DNA of 64,000 nucleotides. Origin: Carboxylicivirga sp. M1479. GTDB lineage: Bacteria > Bacteroidota > Bacteroidia > Bacteroidales > Marinilabiliaceae. Under the pieces are notes generated by a model, which searched no databases, was not told the origin of the DNA, and saw only the letters and a list, made by a program, of their open reading frames with translations. Of this stretch, positions 8,387 through 18,910 are shown in pieces. A program made the position numbers and the translations under genes. Numbering within the stretch: position 1 is the stretch's first letter; each line of letters begins with the position of its first letter. The stretch spans positions 1 through 64,000 of the forward strand of contig NZ_VKDE01000021.1 in NCBI RefSeq assembly GCF_007097485.1, written 5' to 3'.

Positions 8387-9487
8387 ATGAAACGAGTACG
8401 AATAAACAAAGGCAAAGTAGGTTTAGTGTTTAGAAATGGCGACTATTTAAAAGTATTAAGTGCCGGAAAATACTGGGTACGCTATTCTGATAAGGTGGGC
8501 ATATGCAATATGTCTGAACCCTTATCATTAACAATGGAACTAAACATCCTATTACAAGATGAAGAATTGGCAAAGATGCTAACTGTAATTGAGGTGTCTG
8601 ATAATGAAATTGTTTTGAATTATAAGAATGGCGTATTCAATGGTATTCTAACTGCAGGAAGACATTCTTATTGGAAAGGTCCAACCAATTATACCTTCGA
8701 AAAAATAGATCTTTCAAGTACCGAAGAAATTAATTCGATAGATAAGTCTATATTATCTCATCCGGAAGTGAGTGCATATACCAGGCTCTACAGGGTTGAA
8801 TCGTATGAAAAAGGATTGCTATTCATCAATGACCAATTTGAAAAAGAATTAAGCCCTGGCATGTACTATTTCTGGAAAAATGACACACCTGTAGCTGTCA
8901 AAAAAGCCGATTTACGTCAGGCACAGATGGAGGTATCCGGACAGGAGTTGTTGACGAAGGATAAAGCCGCTTTACGAATGAGTTTTTTTGCAAGCTATAA
9001 GGTGGTTGATGCCATCAAAGCTTTAACTGATAACCAGGACTACATCAAGCAATTGTATGTGTCTATCCAGTTAGCATTGCGAGAATATGTTGGCACTTTA
9101 ACTTTAGATGAGATACTCGAACGGAAAGAAGAAGTATCAAAGTTTGTTATGACATCTGTAAAGGAAAAGGCAACTAGCTTTGGAGTAGCTTTGATTGATG
9201 GTGGTATACGTGACATTATTTTACCAGGTGATGTACGCGAAATAATGAACCAGGTATTGATTGCTCAGAAGAAGGCTCAAGCTAACATCATCACCAGGCG
9301 TGAAGAAACGGCTTCAACCCGAAGTTTGTTAAATACCGCCAAATTGATGGAGGACAATAAAATGTTGTTCAAATTGAAAGAAATGGAGTACGTTGAAAAG
9401 ATTGCCGATAAGATAAACAACATATCTTTATCAGGAGGTGGTCAGATTATTGACCAATTAAAAGATATTTTTTCGCCTTCTAACTAA
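8387..9487 (+). CDS. SPFH/band-7 (slipin-like) protein
   Basis: 366 residues. An N-terminal beta-rich repeat region (the pattern GKVGLVFRNGDYLKVLSAGKYWV and again KGLLFINDQFEKELSPGMYYFW) leads into an SPFH core at about 165-290 and a coiled-coil-prone tail with AQANIITRREETA. There is no clear transmembrane helix. SPFH/slipin genes adjacent to rtcB are a recurring arrangement in bacterial RNA-repair operons, but their biochemical role is unknown. It begins the plus-strand arm, 280 bp after the tRNA-mimic, and is followed by rtcB after 55 bp. Confidence 0.9.
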   Translation: MKRVRINKGKVGLVFRNGDYLKVLSAGKYWVRYSDKVGICNMSEPLSLTMELNILLQDEELAKMLTVIEVSDNEIVLNYKNGVFNGILTAGRHSYWKGPTNYTFEKIDLSSTEEINSIDKSILSHPEVSAYTRLYRVESYEKGLLFINDQFEKELSPGMYYFWKNDTPVAVKKADLRQAQMEVSGQELLTKDKAALRMSFFASYKVVDAIKALTDNQDYIKQLYVSIQLALREYVGTLTLDEILERKEEVSKFVMTSVKEKATSFGVALIDGGIRDIILPGDVREIMNQVLIAQKKAQANIITRREETASTRSLLNTAKLMEDNKMLFKLKEMEYVEKIADKINNISLSGGGQIIDQLKDIFSPSN

Positions 9488-9542
9488 TATTGAATCAATG
9501 TAGGATGCAATAATGCATTCTACATTACAATTAAGAAGTAAA

Positions 9543-10706
9543 ATGAAACAAATTATATCATCGGAAAACCGACCAATAAAAATGTGGTTGGATGACATTG
9601 AAGGAAATGCACTTTCACAGGCTAAAAACTTAGCCAACTTACCCTTTGTACATAAGCATGTGGCGTTAATGCCCGATACTCATTCTGGTTATGGAATGCC
9701 CATTGGAGGCGTGTTAGCCACGAAGGGAGTGATAATTCCTAATGCAGTAGGTGTAGATATTGGCTGTGGTATGTGTGCCATGCGAACGAATTTGGAGGAT
9801 GCAGATTCGGATACTTTAAAACAAATCATGTCACATATCCGAAAAACGATTCCAGTTGGTTTTGATTGGCATAAGGAGGCACAGGATGAAAAGTATATGC
9901 CACAAGTTGATGAACTGTCTCAGATAGTAGAAAGACACTATGTGAAAGCAACGAAGCAGATTGGATCCTTAGGTGGTGGAAATCATTTCATTGAGATTCA
10001 GCATGGTTCGGATGGTAACATATGGGTGATGATTCATTCGGGTAGTCGAAACTTAGGGAAACAAGTAGCTGATTTCTATAATAAAAAAGCAAAGCAACTA
10101 AATGAACGTTGGCATTCATCTGTTCCGACTTCTTATGATTTGGCTTTCTTACCAATTGAAACGGACGAAGCACATGCCTATGTCAATGAAATGAATTACT
10201 GTGTAGACTTTGCATATGCGAACCGTAGATTAATGATGGAACGGGTGCAGCATGCTTTTATGGAAGTATTTAAAGGTGAAGTAGCATTTGATGATTTAAT
10301 CAATATTGCACACAACTATGCCGGCTGGGAGAATCATTTCAATGAAAATGTATTGGTGCACAGAAAAGGTGCCACAAGAGCCCGTTTAGGTGAAATGGGT
10401 ATTATCCCAGGTTCTCAAGGAACCAAGTCCTACATTGTTGAAGGATTGGGAAATTCAGAAAGCTTTGAGTCCTGCTCTCACGGGGCCGGTCGAATAATGG
10501 GGCGAAAACAAGCACAACGTGAATTAAGCCTTGAGGCTGAAGTTAAGAGACTCAACGATAAAGGTATTATTCATGGAATCCGTCACCAGAAGGATTTGGA
10601 TGAGGCATCTGGAGCCTATAAGGATATTGATATGGTGATGGCTAATCAGACGGACTTGGTAAAAGTTAAAGTGGAGTTGGAGCCTTTGGCTGTTGTCAAA
10701 GGTTAA
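9543..10706 (+). CDS. rtcB: RNA ligase RtcB
   Basis: 387 residues from the ATG at 9543; an upstream in-frame ATG at 9513 adds ten residues, but MKQIISSENRPIKMW matches the usual RtcB N-terminus. It has the full ligand set (numbered from 9513): PDTHSGYG, DIGCGM with Cys85, GGGNHF with His158, IHSGSR with His175, AHNYAGWEN with His267, and SHGAGR with His323, the expected GMP-attached residue. It is the compact stand-alone form, unlike the longer rtcB2 at 4.9-6.3 kb, so this locus encodes two RNA ligases. It is likely co-transcribed with slipin. Substrates are probably tRNAs or other RNAs with cyclic-phosphate ends; the specific substrate is unknown. Confidence 0.95.
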   Translation: MKQIISSENRPIKMWLDDIEGNALSQAKNLANLPFVHKHVALMPDTHSGYGMPIGGVLATKGVIIPNAVGVDIGCGMCAMRTNLEDADSDTLKQIMSHIRKTIPVGFDWHKEAQDEKYMPQVDELSQIVERHYVKATKQIGSLGGGNHFIEIQHGSDGNIWVMIHSGSRNLGKQVADFYNKKAKQLNERWHSSVPTSYDLAFLPIETDEAHAYVNEMNYCVDFAYANRRLMMERVQHAFMEVFKGEVAFDDLINIAHNYAGWENHFNENVLVHRKGATRARLGEMGIIPGSQGTKSYIVEGLGNSESFESCSHGAGRIMGRKQAQRELSLEAEVKRLNDKGIIHGIRHQKDLDEASGAYKDIDMVMANQTDLVKVKVELEPLAVVKG

Positions 10707-10717
10707 AGAATTGTTAT

Positions 10718-10750
10718 GACTTCTTCATCAGAGATTTTGATGGGGAAGTC
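10718..10750. terminator. Bidirectional hairpin between rtcB and pbpC
   Basis: The arms GACTTC...CATCA and TGATG...GAAGTC form an interrupted hairpin between the convergent rtcB and pbpC genes; it overlaps the last bases of the pbpC stop codon. Confidence 0.5.
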
Positions 10751-13088
10751 AAGTCTCTGATCGTCCTTTTAAAGTTGCAAGAATATGTTGTTCATCTGCA
10801 GAACCATACTCATCAATTACTTTAAGGTGATTCCAGCCATTTTTAAATTTCATTTCCATCTTATTTTCCCCCGATGTGTGGCCAATAAATTGCTCATTCA
10901 AATACCAATATATCTTGGTGTTTTGATTTTGATGAGCGGCTTTACATACCACCCCTTGTAAGTGTCCATCAAAGTCACGTGGTAAAAACAGTTTTGCATT
11001 AGGGTTAGGGTAGATAATCTTAAGGGAGTTACTTGTTGTATAGGCTTTGCACTTTGGATAATGACTTTTAGCTGGCGCAATGTATTGACCTTTTTTTTGC
11101 AAATAAAAGGCAATATCTGGTTGATAAACTGTTACAACTTTCTTTACACGGCCAATTTCGTTCCAACAATTCGAGCAGCACTGGTATTGAATATCTAATG
11201 AGTAATATTTAAACTGATGGTAATCACATGTGCGAAGTGGTTTCATCTCTTCAGGCACCATTAAGGTATCTACCTCAGGGCACGCATCTGTTGCTCTGAA
11301 GCCCGATAAAGCACATACACGCATTGGCTTATAATCCATCTCAGCTACTTCAAACCAAGTATTATTAGATTTGAGTGGCAACATCTGTAGTATGTCGAAT
11401 AAAATGGGGCCTGCCGTTGCCGCTCCACCGATGTTTTTATTGCCTTCGCCATCAAAATTGCCACACCAAACAGCAATAGTGTATTCCGGTATCACACCTA
11501 TAGCCCAGGCGTCCTTGTGCCCAAAACTGGTGCCTGTTTTCCATGCAATGGGTCTTGAACTGCTAAAGCGCTCCCAGAAATATTCACTTCCGGGCCGTTT
11601 CAAATCTTTAAGCATATTTAATGTGAGCTGACAACTACCATTGCTGATCAATTGTGCACTAGCCTTGTTTGTTTGCTCTTCCTGTAGTAGGTAATTCTCA
11701 CTAAAAACACCGTTGTTAGCTAGTCCGCGATAAAGTTTCACCATGTCCCACATTTTAACCTCAGCACCTCCTAAAATTAGTGGCAAGCCATATTCGTCAG
11801 CGGATCTAAACAGGGTACTCGTTCCGGCCAGCTTCAGGAAACTGTAAAATTGGTAGACACCATAGTAGTTTAGTAGTCGCACCGCCGGAATGTTTAACGA
11901 CCGCACCAATGATTCATGTGCCGTGGCTACTCCCTGGAATTCGCGGTTGGCATTACGTGGTGAGAATCCATCGAAAAAAGTTGGCAGATCGCGTATGTAA
12001 CTTTGTGGCAGAATAATGCCTTCATCAATGCTAAGCGCATAAAGAAATGGTTTTAGGATGGAGCCAGAAGAGCGGGGCGCCATCACTCCATCAACCTGAC
12101 CGCCATGCTGGGCGTCAAAAAAATCGGGTGAACCCACATAAGCTTTTATAGCACCCGTTTTAGTGTCAGCCACCAATATCGAAAGGTTGTTGATGTCGTA
12201 GGGCGCATAAATCTTCCGGTATTTATCGGCCAATTGCACACACCGCTTCTGAATGGTTTCATCTAGTGTTGTTTGCAGTAGCCACTGATTGGGATTGGCT
12301 GATTTTAAACGACGTGCCAGATGAGGTGCATGTGATTCAAATGGAATAAAGCGATCGGGTAAATCTTCGAGCAAAGCCAGTCGATGGTTCTGCTCACTTA
12401 TCACTTCTTTATCCAGCATCTTTTTGAGTAAACGGTTTCGCTTATTGCGCAGCGGAGCTGTAGTGCCTTTGGGATAAATCATGCCCGGTGCATTGGGCAG
12501 TACAGCCAGTGTGGCGGCCTCACCCCAGGTTAGTAAGTTGGCATCTTTGCCATAAAATTTAAAGGCAGCTGTGCGGTAACCGATCACATTACCGCCATAG
12601 GGAGCATGATCGAGGTAGAACTTTAACAGTTCCTCTTTTGAATAGTGCAGGTCGAGTTTTATGGCCAGACCTATTTCGCGCAGCTTATTGAAGTAGGTCC
12701 GTTTTTTAGGTTGCGACATGCGAGCAATTTGCATGGGAATGGTGCTGGCTCCACTTACGATTCGTCCATGTTGTATGTTTTGCCACATAGCTCGCAGTAT
12801 GGCTTTTACATTGATGCCCCAGTGCTGGTAAAACTGCTCATCTTCAAAAGCTACAACGGCCGATTTAAGTTTTTCTGGCACAGCCGCCGTATCGGGAGGG
12901 AAGTACCATTGCTCATTGTCATTGATAAAAATATGTAATAAGCTGCCATTATCTGCTTTAACAATGGTGCTGTATTCTTCTTTGAATAATGGCGAAGAAA
13001 AGGGAATGATTAAATAGAAACAAACAATGGTTGGGATTGTGATTCCCAACCATCGTAATGCTCTTCTTTTATTTAAATGACTCAACAT
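10749..13088 (-). CDS. pbpC: Penicillin-binding protein 1C (glycosyltransferase/transpeptidase)
   Basis: 779 residues, bifunctional peptidoglycan polymerase. One N-terminal membrane helix (about 13-30) is followed by a GT51 transglycosylase with catalytic Glu82 (FEDEQFYQHWG). The transpeptidase has SILK (Ser343), SLN (397-399) and KTG (517-519). The C-terminal beta domain of the PBP1C family (BiPBP_C) contains several cysteines. Its start overlaps the end of the alpha-2-macroglobulin gene by 20 bp, so the two are translationally coupled. The PBP1C/bacterial alpha-2-macroglobulin pair is a conserved periplasmic module thought to repair the wall and trap attacking proteases. Confidence 0.95.
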   Translation of the reverse strand: MLSHLNKRRALRWLGITIPTIVCFYLIIPFSSPLFKEEYSTIVKADNGSLLHIFINDNEQWYFPPDTAAVPEKLKSAVVAFEDEQFYQHWGINVKAILRAMWQNIQHGRIVSGASTIPMQIARMSQPKKRTYFNKLREIGLAIKLDLHYSKEELLKFYLDHAPYGGNVIGYRTAAFKFYGKDANLLTWGEAATLAVLPNAPGMIYPKGTTAPLRNKRNRLLKKMLDKEVISEQNHRLALLEDLPDRFIPFESHAPHLARRLKSANPNQWLLQTTLDETIQKRCVQLADKYRKIYAPYDINNLSILVADTKTGAIKAYVGSPDFFDAQHGGQVDGVMAPRSSGSILKPFLYALSIDEGIILPQSYIRDLPTFFDGFSPRNANREFQGVATAHESLVRSLNIPAVRLLNYYGVYQFYSFLKLAGTSTLFRSADEYGLPLILGGAEVKMWDMVKLYRGLANNGVFSENYLLQEEQTNKASAQLISNGSCQLTLNMLKDLKRPGSEYFWERFSSSRPIAWKTGTSFGHKDAWAIGVIPEYTIAVWCGNFDGEGNKNIGGAATAGPILFDILQMLPLKSNNTWFEVAEMDYKPMRVCALSGFRATDACPEVDTLMVPEEMKPLRTCDYHQFKYYSLDIQYQCCSNCWNEIGRVKKVVTVYQPDIAFYLQKKGQYIAPAKSHYPKCKAYTTSNSLKIIYPNPNAKLFLPRDFDGHLQGVVCKAAHQNQNTKIYWYLNEQFIGHTSGENKMEMKFKNGWNHLKVIDEYGSADEQHILATLKGRSET

Positions 13089-16000
13089 GCACTTTTATTC
13101 CTTCTGTTGTGGCTTTGAAATCACAGTTATACATGGCCTCAGTTAATGTTGGAGGTAAAACAAACTGACCTGTGTGGATACAGTTCAGCTTCACAACAAA
13201 ATCGAGCTTCTTCTTATAATAAAGATCGAAGAACCACATCACACGGTCATCACGTATATCCAGGTATTCTTCCTGGTTGATGTTCCACTCGCGAACCCAG
13301 TCGGGTAATAAAGTACCGTTCAAACGGGTGTTTTCAATGGCCCAGCCCGATGGAATGATTTGCACCAGTGCCAATTCGTTAAGCGAACTTAGCGCGCTTG
13401 TGTTATTAACACTAAATCGACCATAGAAAGTGGTGCCCTGTTTTAGGTTTTGTGGATTAATGGCATTACCATTTTCGTCGTACCACTTTACGTCCAGGTT
13501 CAGGTTCTTCTCAACAGCAGGTGTCTTATCTTCGAAAGGCACACCACTCCACGATAATGTGACATAAACCTGCTCAAGGTCAGAAGATTCTGCCAATTTC
13601 ACTTTAAGGGCTTGCTCAAAGTTATCGGGTATGTTCACGGAGTAACTACCGGCTTTGTTAAATGCAATTTTATCGCCATTGGCCAGCATAATGTTACCAC
13701 TCATGATTTGACCATTGCCAACCTCGATGCCGGCCGCTTTAAAGTAATTACCCAATGACAATAACATGTAACCGGAACTTTGTGTGCTCAGGTAATCCAT
13801 AGTAGATAATTTCCTGGCAGTGCTTTTGGCCAACAGTTCGGCATCATTCATTTTACCCATCAATGTGGCGCAATAAAGAATGATGGCATCATCGCGTTGT
13901 TTTGAACCGTAGCTGTATGTATCGGGTGTATATTCTTCTGTTGTGTGGTCGGCTTTAGCCAGAATTTGCTCACGCACATCCTCTACACCATTTAAGTGAT
14001 AAGCTGTAGCCAACATCCACTTTTGCGTGCTGCTCATTTTATCAATTTTATTTTCCATCAGCAGGTTCATCTCCGACATCACACTGCGATCAGCTAAAGC
14101 CAGGATAAATACCCGGTTGACGCGTGTCATCAAATTCCCTTTATGCTTTTTGGCGTAATTGCGCAAGGTGTTAATGCCATTGTCGTACAAATAGTCAGGC
14201 ACAGCGTAGCCCAGTTTTTTGGCTTCAACCAAAAAGTGGGTAACGTAGTTGGTGCCCCAGAAGGAGATAGATGTGCCGCCCGGCCAGTATGAGAAGCCAC
14301 CGTTGGCCACTACAAATCGCTGAAGACGTTTGATACCATCATTAATATTCTTATCAATGTCTTTTCCTTTTGCGGTACTGAAGTAACCCATTGATTTCAA
14401 CATCAACTGCGGAAATACAGCCGATGTTGTTTGTTCAACACAACCATATGGGTAACGAATCAACCACTTCAGGCGATGGTTGAAGTTCATATTAGGGAAG
14501 GCACTTAATTCAATGGAAGCATTGTTAGTACCATCCAAACCTACCTTTGGGACAGTCATTTCAATGCTGCTGCCTCTGACTACTTTTTGTGTTTCTTTAT
14601 TGTACTGGCGCGTGGCATTAGGTACTACCTTGATGTTGGTTTTACTTTCGACCACAATATCGCCCGCCTGACCTTTGATCTCAATCTTAGCCTGGCCAAC
14701 TGCTTTTTTAACACGAACTTTAAATTCAATGTCAGCTTCCGGATTTTGCGAGAAATCAATGCTGTATTTACTGGCGCTGATGACTTCCAAAGGCCCTTCA
14801 GTACTGATGGTAAAATCGGCCTGTGTAATTTTCTTATTCAGATTAAACAAGGCTACAGGCAAAGTAAACTCATCACCCGGATTAAGCATGCGGGGTATGC
14901 TTGGTTGCATAATAATATCGGAACGAACCGGAACAGTCTTATCTGCGTTACCAAAGTTTCCACGATTTGTTCCTATTACCATCACACGCACAGCCCCGTT
15001 GTAGTTAGGCATGTGGAACGATACGCTTGCTTTACCATTGTTATCTGTCATAAGCGGACCTTTAAACATGCACACCGGTTCAAATCGTTTTTTGCCATCA
15101 ACCGGATCAACCTGCGACTCGCGGTAATCCATTTCTTCGGCACCTCCAATGGAGAAGGTTTGAAAAACATCGCCTTTGTTGGCACTGATTACCTGCGAGA
15201 AAATGTCGTAGCTATCCACAAACAAACCGATTTTTTTATAGAATTCGCGCCATGGGCGAGGCGTTCTGAACTGGGTTAAGCTCAACAAGCCTTCGTCAAC
15301 AACAGCGATGGTAAATTGTGACTGCTGACCATTTCCGGTACTGATATCAACCGTGAAATCCTCATTGGGCACAAGGTTATCGGATGTGCTGATCAGGTAC
15401 TTGATCTTCGTATTTTCATCTTCTACATATATTGGGATGATTCCGAACATGCGTATCGGACGGTCGTTAATGGTTTGATCATGCGGCTGCAACACTGATA
15501 CCGTGACATATACGTTTGGCAACATGCTTTTGTCAAGCGGAATATCTATCACCAGCTCATCAGCATCTGTTTTTGAAGGATCTGTCCAGAACCAGTCCAG
15601 CATCTGATTGCCATGCTCAAGCGTTACCAACACATTACCGCGCTTTGGATTAGGCAGTTTTATCTTTGCTGTTTCGCCCGGACTGTATTTTTCTTTATCA
15701 GCTTTAATGGCCAAAGTTCCTTCGTTGCGATCGCTGCCATCCGAGCTGCCATAGCGGTAGGCACTAAAGAAGATGGAGGCTGAGTGGCCATTGCCGCCAT
15801 CGCTCACTTCAATCAGGTACTCGCCATCTTCAGAAGGTTCGAAGCCAATGGTTGCCACTCCATCGGTTGATTTAATGCTTCCTTCTGTTTCGAGGTATGT
15901 CTGATTATCTTCTTTATACTTTAATCGATAACTGCTGCGGTTGTCGTACTGGTACCACCAGCGCTTATCGTTGCGGTAAATTTTATATTGCAGGGTACTG

Positions 16001-18531
16001 CCGCTTACGGGCTGTCCTTTAGTGTCGAGCAAAACAACCGGGAACTTGACCTCCTGGTTGGTTTTATAATAACCATACCCACTTGGGTCTTTAATGCCGA
16101 CGTAGTTAGGGTAAACGTGCAGGCTGGTGTAATTCCAGCCTTCGTTGGGCTGACCGCCTTTTTCCAATACCTTAGCAGTAATCTTTAGTTTTAAGGATGA
16201 AGGTACTTTCCCCAATGAAGGTACAAACCACGAGGCGCTGTGATTGCCTTTTGTATCTAATTCATTTTTAAGTACATTGTGTGTGCTGGCCTTAAATTCC
16301 ACATCTTCGCGTGTAAATGTGAACTCGCGGTATTTTGGGAAGGTCATTTCAAAAGGTAACACTTCAATGGTTGCTTCTGCCTTAAGGTTGGCTGCCGGAG
16401 CGCCAAACAGGTACTTGGCATTAATATCGAAATCAACGACTTTATCCGTCCAAATAAACTGTCTTTTACGTGGTTTTACCTGTACTTTTAATTGCTCAGC
16501 AACCACCGTCTCTATTTTCAGTTCTTTATTAAAATAAGAGGCTCCGGCCTGAATGTTTATGTTATATGTTCCGGTAGGTGCATTGTTGTCTGTTGCAAAC
16601 TTAAATACATACATACCATCGATGGCATTTACCTCGGTATGCTCAAAAATGGTATTGTATTGCGGATCGCGAACAGATATTTGGGCCGGATGATTATGTG
16701 GGAAGCTTGAGTCGCTATTCCTGGCGATGAAAGACACGTGAATGGAGTCGCCCGGACGGTATACGCCTCGTTCCAGATAGATAAAGCCTTTGGTTTTGTT
16801 TCGATTGTTATGAACACCGCCAATGTCAAAGCCAGAATTGCTCCAGCTCATCTCGTTTTTATTTAATAGTGTTTGTTGGTTCTTGTGTTTGGCACTTACG
16901 TAATTGTAATAGATACGATTGCTAAAGTTGGCTAAGCCCTGGTTGTTGGTTGTGGTGCTGGCTTCAACTTCTCCTTGCCAGTTAAGCAAGGTAACTTGCA
17001 CGCCCGACAGGGCTTTTCCACTCACTATATCGGTGACGAAAACATTTGTGCCATTGCTTGTGCATTTTAATGTCATGCCCAAATCGCTTAAGAACACCGG
17101 TTTGTATATCTGGCCTTTGTCCACTACATATTGAAGGATGTCTTCTTCCGTTCCCTTCATCATATCTTCGGGAGTAAAGTTGATGCGGATCAGGAATAAA
17201 CCGTCATCATATTTTCCAAACAGATCGGATAAATCAAACTCATTAAGTAACCACTCGTTTTGGGTGGTGCCAATTTCAATGGTTTGATTTTTAACAATGA
17301 CTCCAATATTACTTTCGTAGTTGTTCTCAAATCCTTTGTTACGCGTGCGCGAACTGGTGAGCTTCTGCGATCGGGCAAAATCACCAATACGTTCGGTAAA
17401 CACTTTTTTAACCTGTAGATGTACTCGCTTTAGGTTCGTGGTGTAAAACTGTATCTTCTTTTTATTGGATGTGGGCAGAATAATACCATTGGACGCAAAC
17501 TCCAGCTGCGGTGGAATATCTGAAAAGCGTATTTCCTTGCTTACCTGTGACTCGGTTTTGGTGCCCCAGCGACTGCTAACACCCTTGTTAACCGTTATGG
17601 TGTATGAAGAGCCAAACTTAAAGTTACCGTCGATGATGGCTGTTTTGCCCAGTTTTTTAATTTTATAGTCGATGGATGGCAACACAGAAATCAGTCCATC
17701 AATGTTCTGTTCCATGCTTACTTCATCGGAGAAAATCACTCGCACACGCGGGTTGCGTCCATCCTCATCAACCCTGAATTTGTTGGCTTCCATCTTTTTC
17801 AGAGGCGAAACCACAAAGGTTTCGGTATAGTCAAACTCCAGCTCCAGGTCTTCTTTTTGAACGACGAAGCTAAAGTTTTGATTGTTATCGGTGCGGGTAA
17901 TCTCACTAGTGCTAAACTGGAAGTTCCAGTCATCCACCTGGCTCCAGTTAAGAGTGCATTTACCGCCTTTGATCTTAGTTGCTTTTTGCAGTGTTTCTAA
18001 CTTAGTTTTTTCAGATAAAGTAATACTGCCCTGATAAACTAAAAGCTTGGGGCTGTTATGATCTTTTAACTCCAATGCGCCATTAAAAGCCGTTATGTCG
18101 CGTCCTAAAACATTGAAACCGAAATCCAGATCGTCGAGTTTAGCAGCTTTAAACTTTTCAGCAATATCCTGCAAGTGCAATGTTCCCTGGTAAGCCGTTC
18201 GTAATTCAAATGCTTCGTCGGGAGTAAAAAGCAAAGTGCGTTTGTTTTCCCATTTAGCATCACCTTTAATGGCAGGCGAAAAGCTAAAAGCATCCTTTGC
18301 TGAGCTGCCCACCTGGTTATCTTCAATAATCGGGTTGTTGAAAATCACTTTGATGTTTTCGTCGAAGTGAATATTGCCACTGGTTACGAAACTAACCTCC
18401 TTGGCTTGTTCTTCTGTGTAGCTAACTTCTGTGGTCGCTTTATCTTTCTGTGTTTTATTTTTGTTACAGGCAGCTAAAGCAAAGAGCAATAGAATTAATA
18501 TGCTCCAATTGTAAATTGTGTTTTTATTCAT
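13069..18531 (-). CDS. Bacterial alpha-2-macroglobulin lipoprotein
   Basis: 1820 residues. The lipoprotein signal peptide has lipobox FALAAC (Cys22). The MG-domain architecture includes a bait-like central region and the thioester motif GCVEQ near residue 1360, followed by an alpha-alpha toroid (complement-component-like) domain and a C-terminal MG10-type domain. The intact CxEQ means covalent trapping of proteases is possible. It would act in the periplasm as an anti-protease, partnered with PBP1C, whose gene overlaps its 3' end. It is a typical housekeeping envelope gene, so the chromosome here is core rather than island. Confidence 0.95.
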   Translation of the reverse strand: MNKNTIYNWSILILLLFALAACNKNKTQKDKATTEVSYTEEQAKEVSFVTSGNIHFDENIKVIFNNPIIEDNQVGSSAKDAFSFSPAIKGDAKWENKRTLLFTPDEAFELRTAYQGTLHLQDIAEKFKAAKLDDLDFGFNVLGRDITAFNGALELKDHNSPKLLVYQGSITLSEKTKLETLQKATKIKGGKCTLNWSQVDDWNFQFSTSEITRTDNNQNFSFVVQKEDLELEFDYTETFVVSPLKKMEANKFRVDEDGRNPRVRVIFSDEVSMEQNIDGLISVLPSIDYKIKKLGKTAIIDGNFKFGSSYTITVNKGVSSRWGTKTESQVSKEIRFSDIPPQLEFASNGIILPTSNKKKIQFYTTNLKRVHLQVKKVFTERIGDFARSQKLTSSRTRNKGFENNYESNIGVIVKNQTIEIGTTQNEWLLNEFDLSDLFGKYDDGLFLIRINFTPEDMMKGTEEDILQYVVDKGQIYKPVFLSDLGMTLKCTSNGTNVFVTDIVSGKALSGVQVTLLNWQGEVEASTTTNNQGLANFSNRIYYNYVSAKHKNQQTLLNKNEMSWSNSGFDIGGVHNNRNKTKGFIYLERGVYRPGDSIHVSFIARNSDSSFPHNHPAQISVRDPQYNTIFEHTEVNAIDGMYVFKFATDNNAPTGTYNINIQAGASYFNKELKIETVVAEQLKVQVKPRKRQFIWTDKVVDFDINAKYLFGAPAANLKAEATIEVLPFEMTFPKYREFTFTREDVEFKASTHNVLKNELDTKGNHSASWFVPSLGKVPSSLKLKITAKVLEKGGQPNEGWNYTSLHVYPNYVGIKDPSGYGYYKTNQEVKFPVVLLDTKGQPVSGSTLQYKIYRNDKRWWYQYDNRSSYRLKYKEDNQTYLETEGSIKSTDGVATIGFEPSEDGEYLIEVSDGGNGHSASIFFSAYRYGSSDGSDRNEGTLAIKADKEKYSPGETAKIKLPNPKRGNVLVTLEHGNQMLDWFWTDPSKTDADELVIDIPLDKSMLPNVYVTVSVLQPHDQTINDRPIRMFGIIPIYVEDENTKIKYLISTSDNLVPNEDFTVDISTGNGQQSQFTIAVVDEGLLSLTQFRTPRPWREFYKKIGLFVDSYDIFSQVISANKGDVFQTFSIGGAEEMDYRESQVDPVDGKKRFEPVCMFKGPLMTDNNGKASVSFHMPNYNGAVRVMVIGTNRGNFGNADKTVPVRSDIIMQPSIPRMLNPGDEFTLPVALFNLNKKITQADFTISTEGPLEVISASKYSIDFSQNPEADIEFKVRVKKAVGQAKIEIKGQAGDIVVESKTNIKVVPNATRQYNKETQKVVRGSSIEMTVPKVGLDGTNNASIELSAFPNMNFNHRLKWLIRYPYGCVEQTTSAVFPQLMLKSMGYFSTAKGKDIDKNINDGIKRLQRFVVANGGFSYWPGGTSISFWGTNYVTHFLVEAKKLGYAVPDYLYDNGINTLRNYAKKHKGNLMTRVNRVFILALADRSVMSEMNLLMENKIDKMSSTQKWMLATAYHLNGVEDVREQILAKADHTTEEYTPDTYSYGSKQRDDAIILYCATLMGKMNDAELLAKSTARKLSTMDYLSTQSSGYMLLSLGNYFKAAGIEVGNGQIMSGNIMLANGDKIAFNKAGSYSVNIPDNFEQALKVKLAESSDLEQVYVTLSWSGVPFEDKTPAVEKNLNLDVKWYDENGNAINPQNLKQGTTFYGRFSVNNTSALSSLNELALVQIIPSGWAIENTRLNGTLLPDWVREWNINQEEYLDIRDDRVMWFFDLYYKKKLDFVVKLNCIHTGQFVLPPTLTEAMYNCDFKATTEGIKVHVESFK

Positions 18532-18670
18532 AGTGTTCTGGGATGTATGTGATTGTCTAGATGACTAAAATATAAATTTTATTCTAATCATGAGCTTAAT
18601 GTGATTATAGATATTTCTCTATTTGTTTGATTTTTAAGAGACTTTTAAAATATCCCATATATGGAATTAA

Positions 18671-18854
18671 TTAGCTTTTCGTCTTTTTTTTAATAAATAA
18701 AAACCAATAATTATTAGTGCTAAACTGGTTATTGAATTCTCCCATAATTTTTTTTATATATCCTCCAAAACCATAAAAGCCAGCATTTTTTGTACAGTAG
18801 GAATAAAACTCCCAATGAAATCATCAAAATGGCTATAGTTTTGTTAATTTTCAT
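18671..18854 (-). pseudogene. Frameshifted small two-helix membrane ORF
   Basis: From the ATG at 18854 a 41-codon frame encodes a first membrane helix (MKINKTIAILMISLGVLF...). It ends at 18729 just after an A8 run (T8 on the plus strand, 18748-18755). Switching frame at that run reveals a second helix (ENSITSLALIIIGFYLLKK) ending at 18671. Either a decayed small membrane gene, a homopolymer error, or slippage. The rest of the 379-bp gap 18532-18910 shows nothing recognisable. Confidence 0.3.
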
Positions 18855-18910
18855 TGATACATTTCACTAAATAAAAACAAGCATAAATCTAATATGTGGG
18901 TTTTGAGAGA

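Noticed and set aside
14587-15279. 230-codon plus-strand ORF
   Set aside because: Antisense to the alpha-2-macroglobulin gene, which has a full domain structure; composition reads like a shadow frame.
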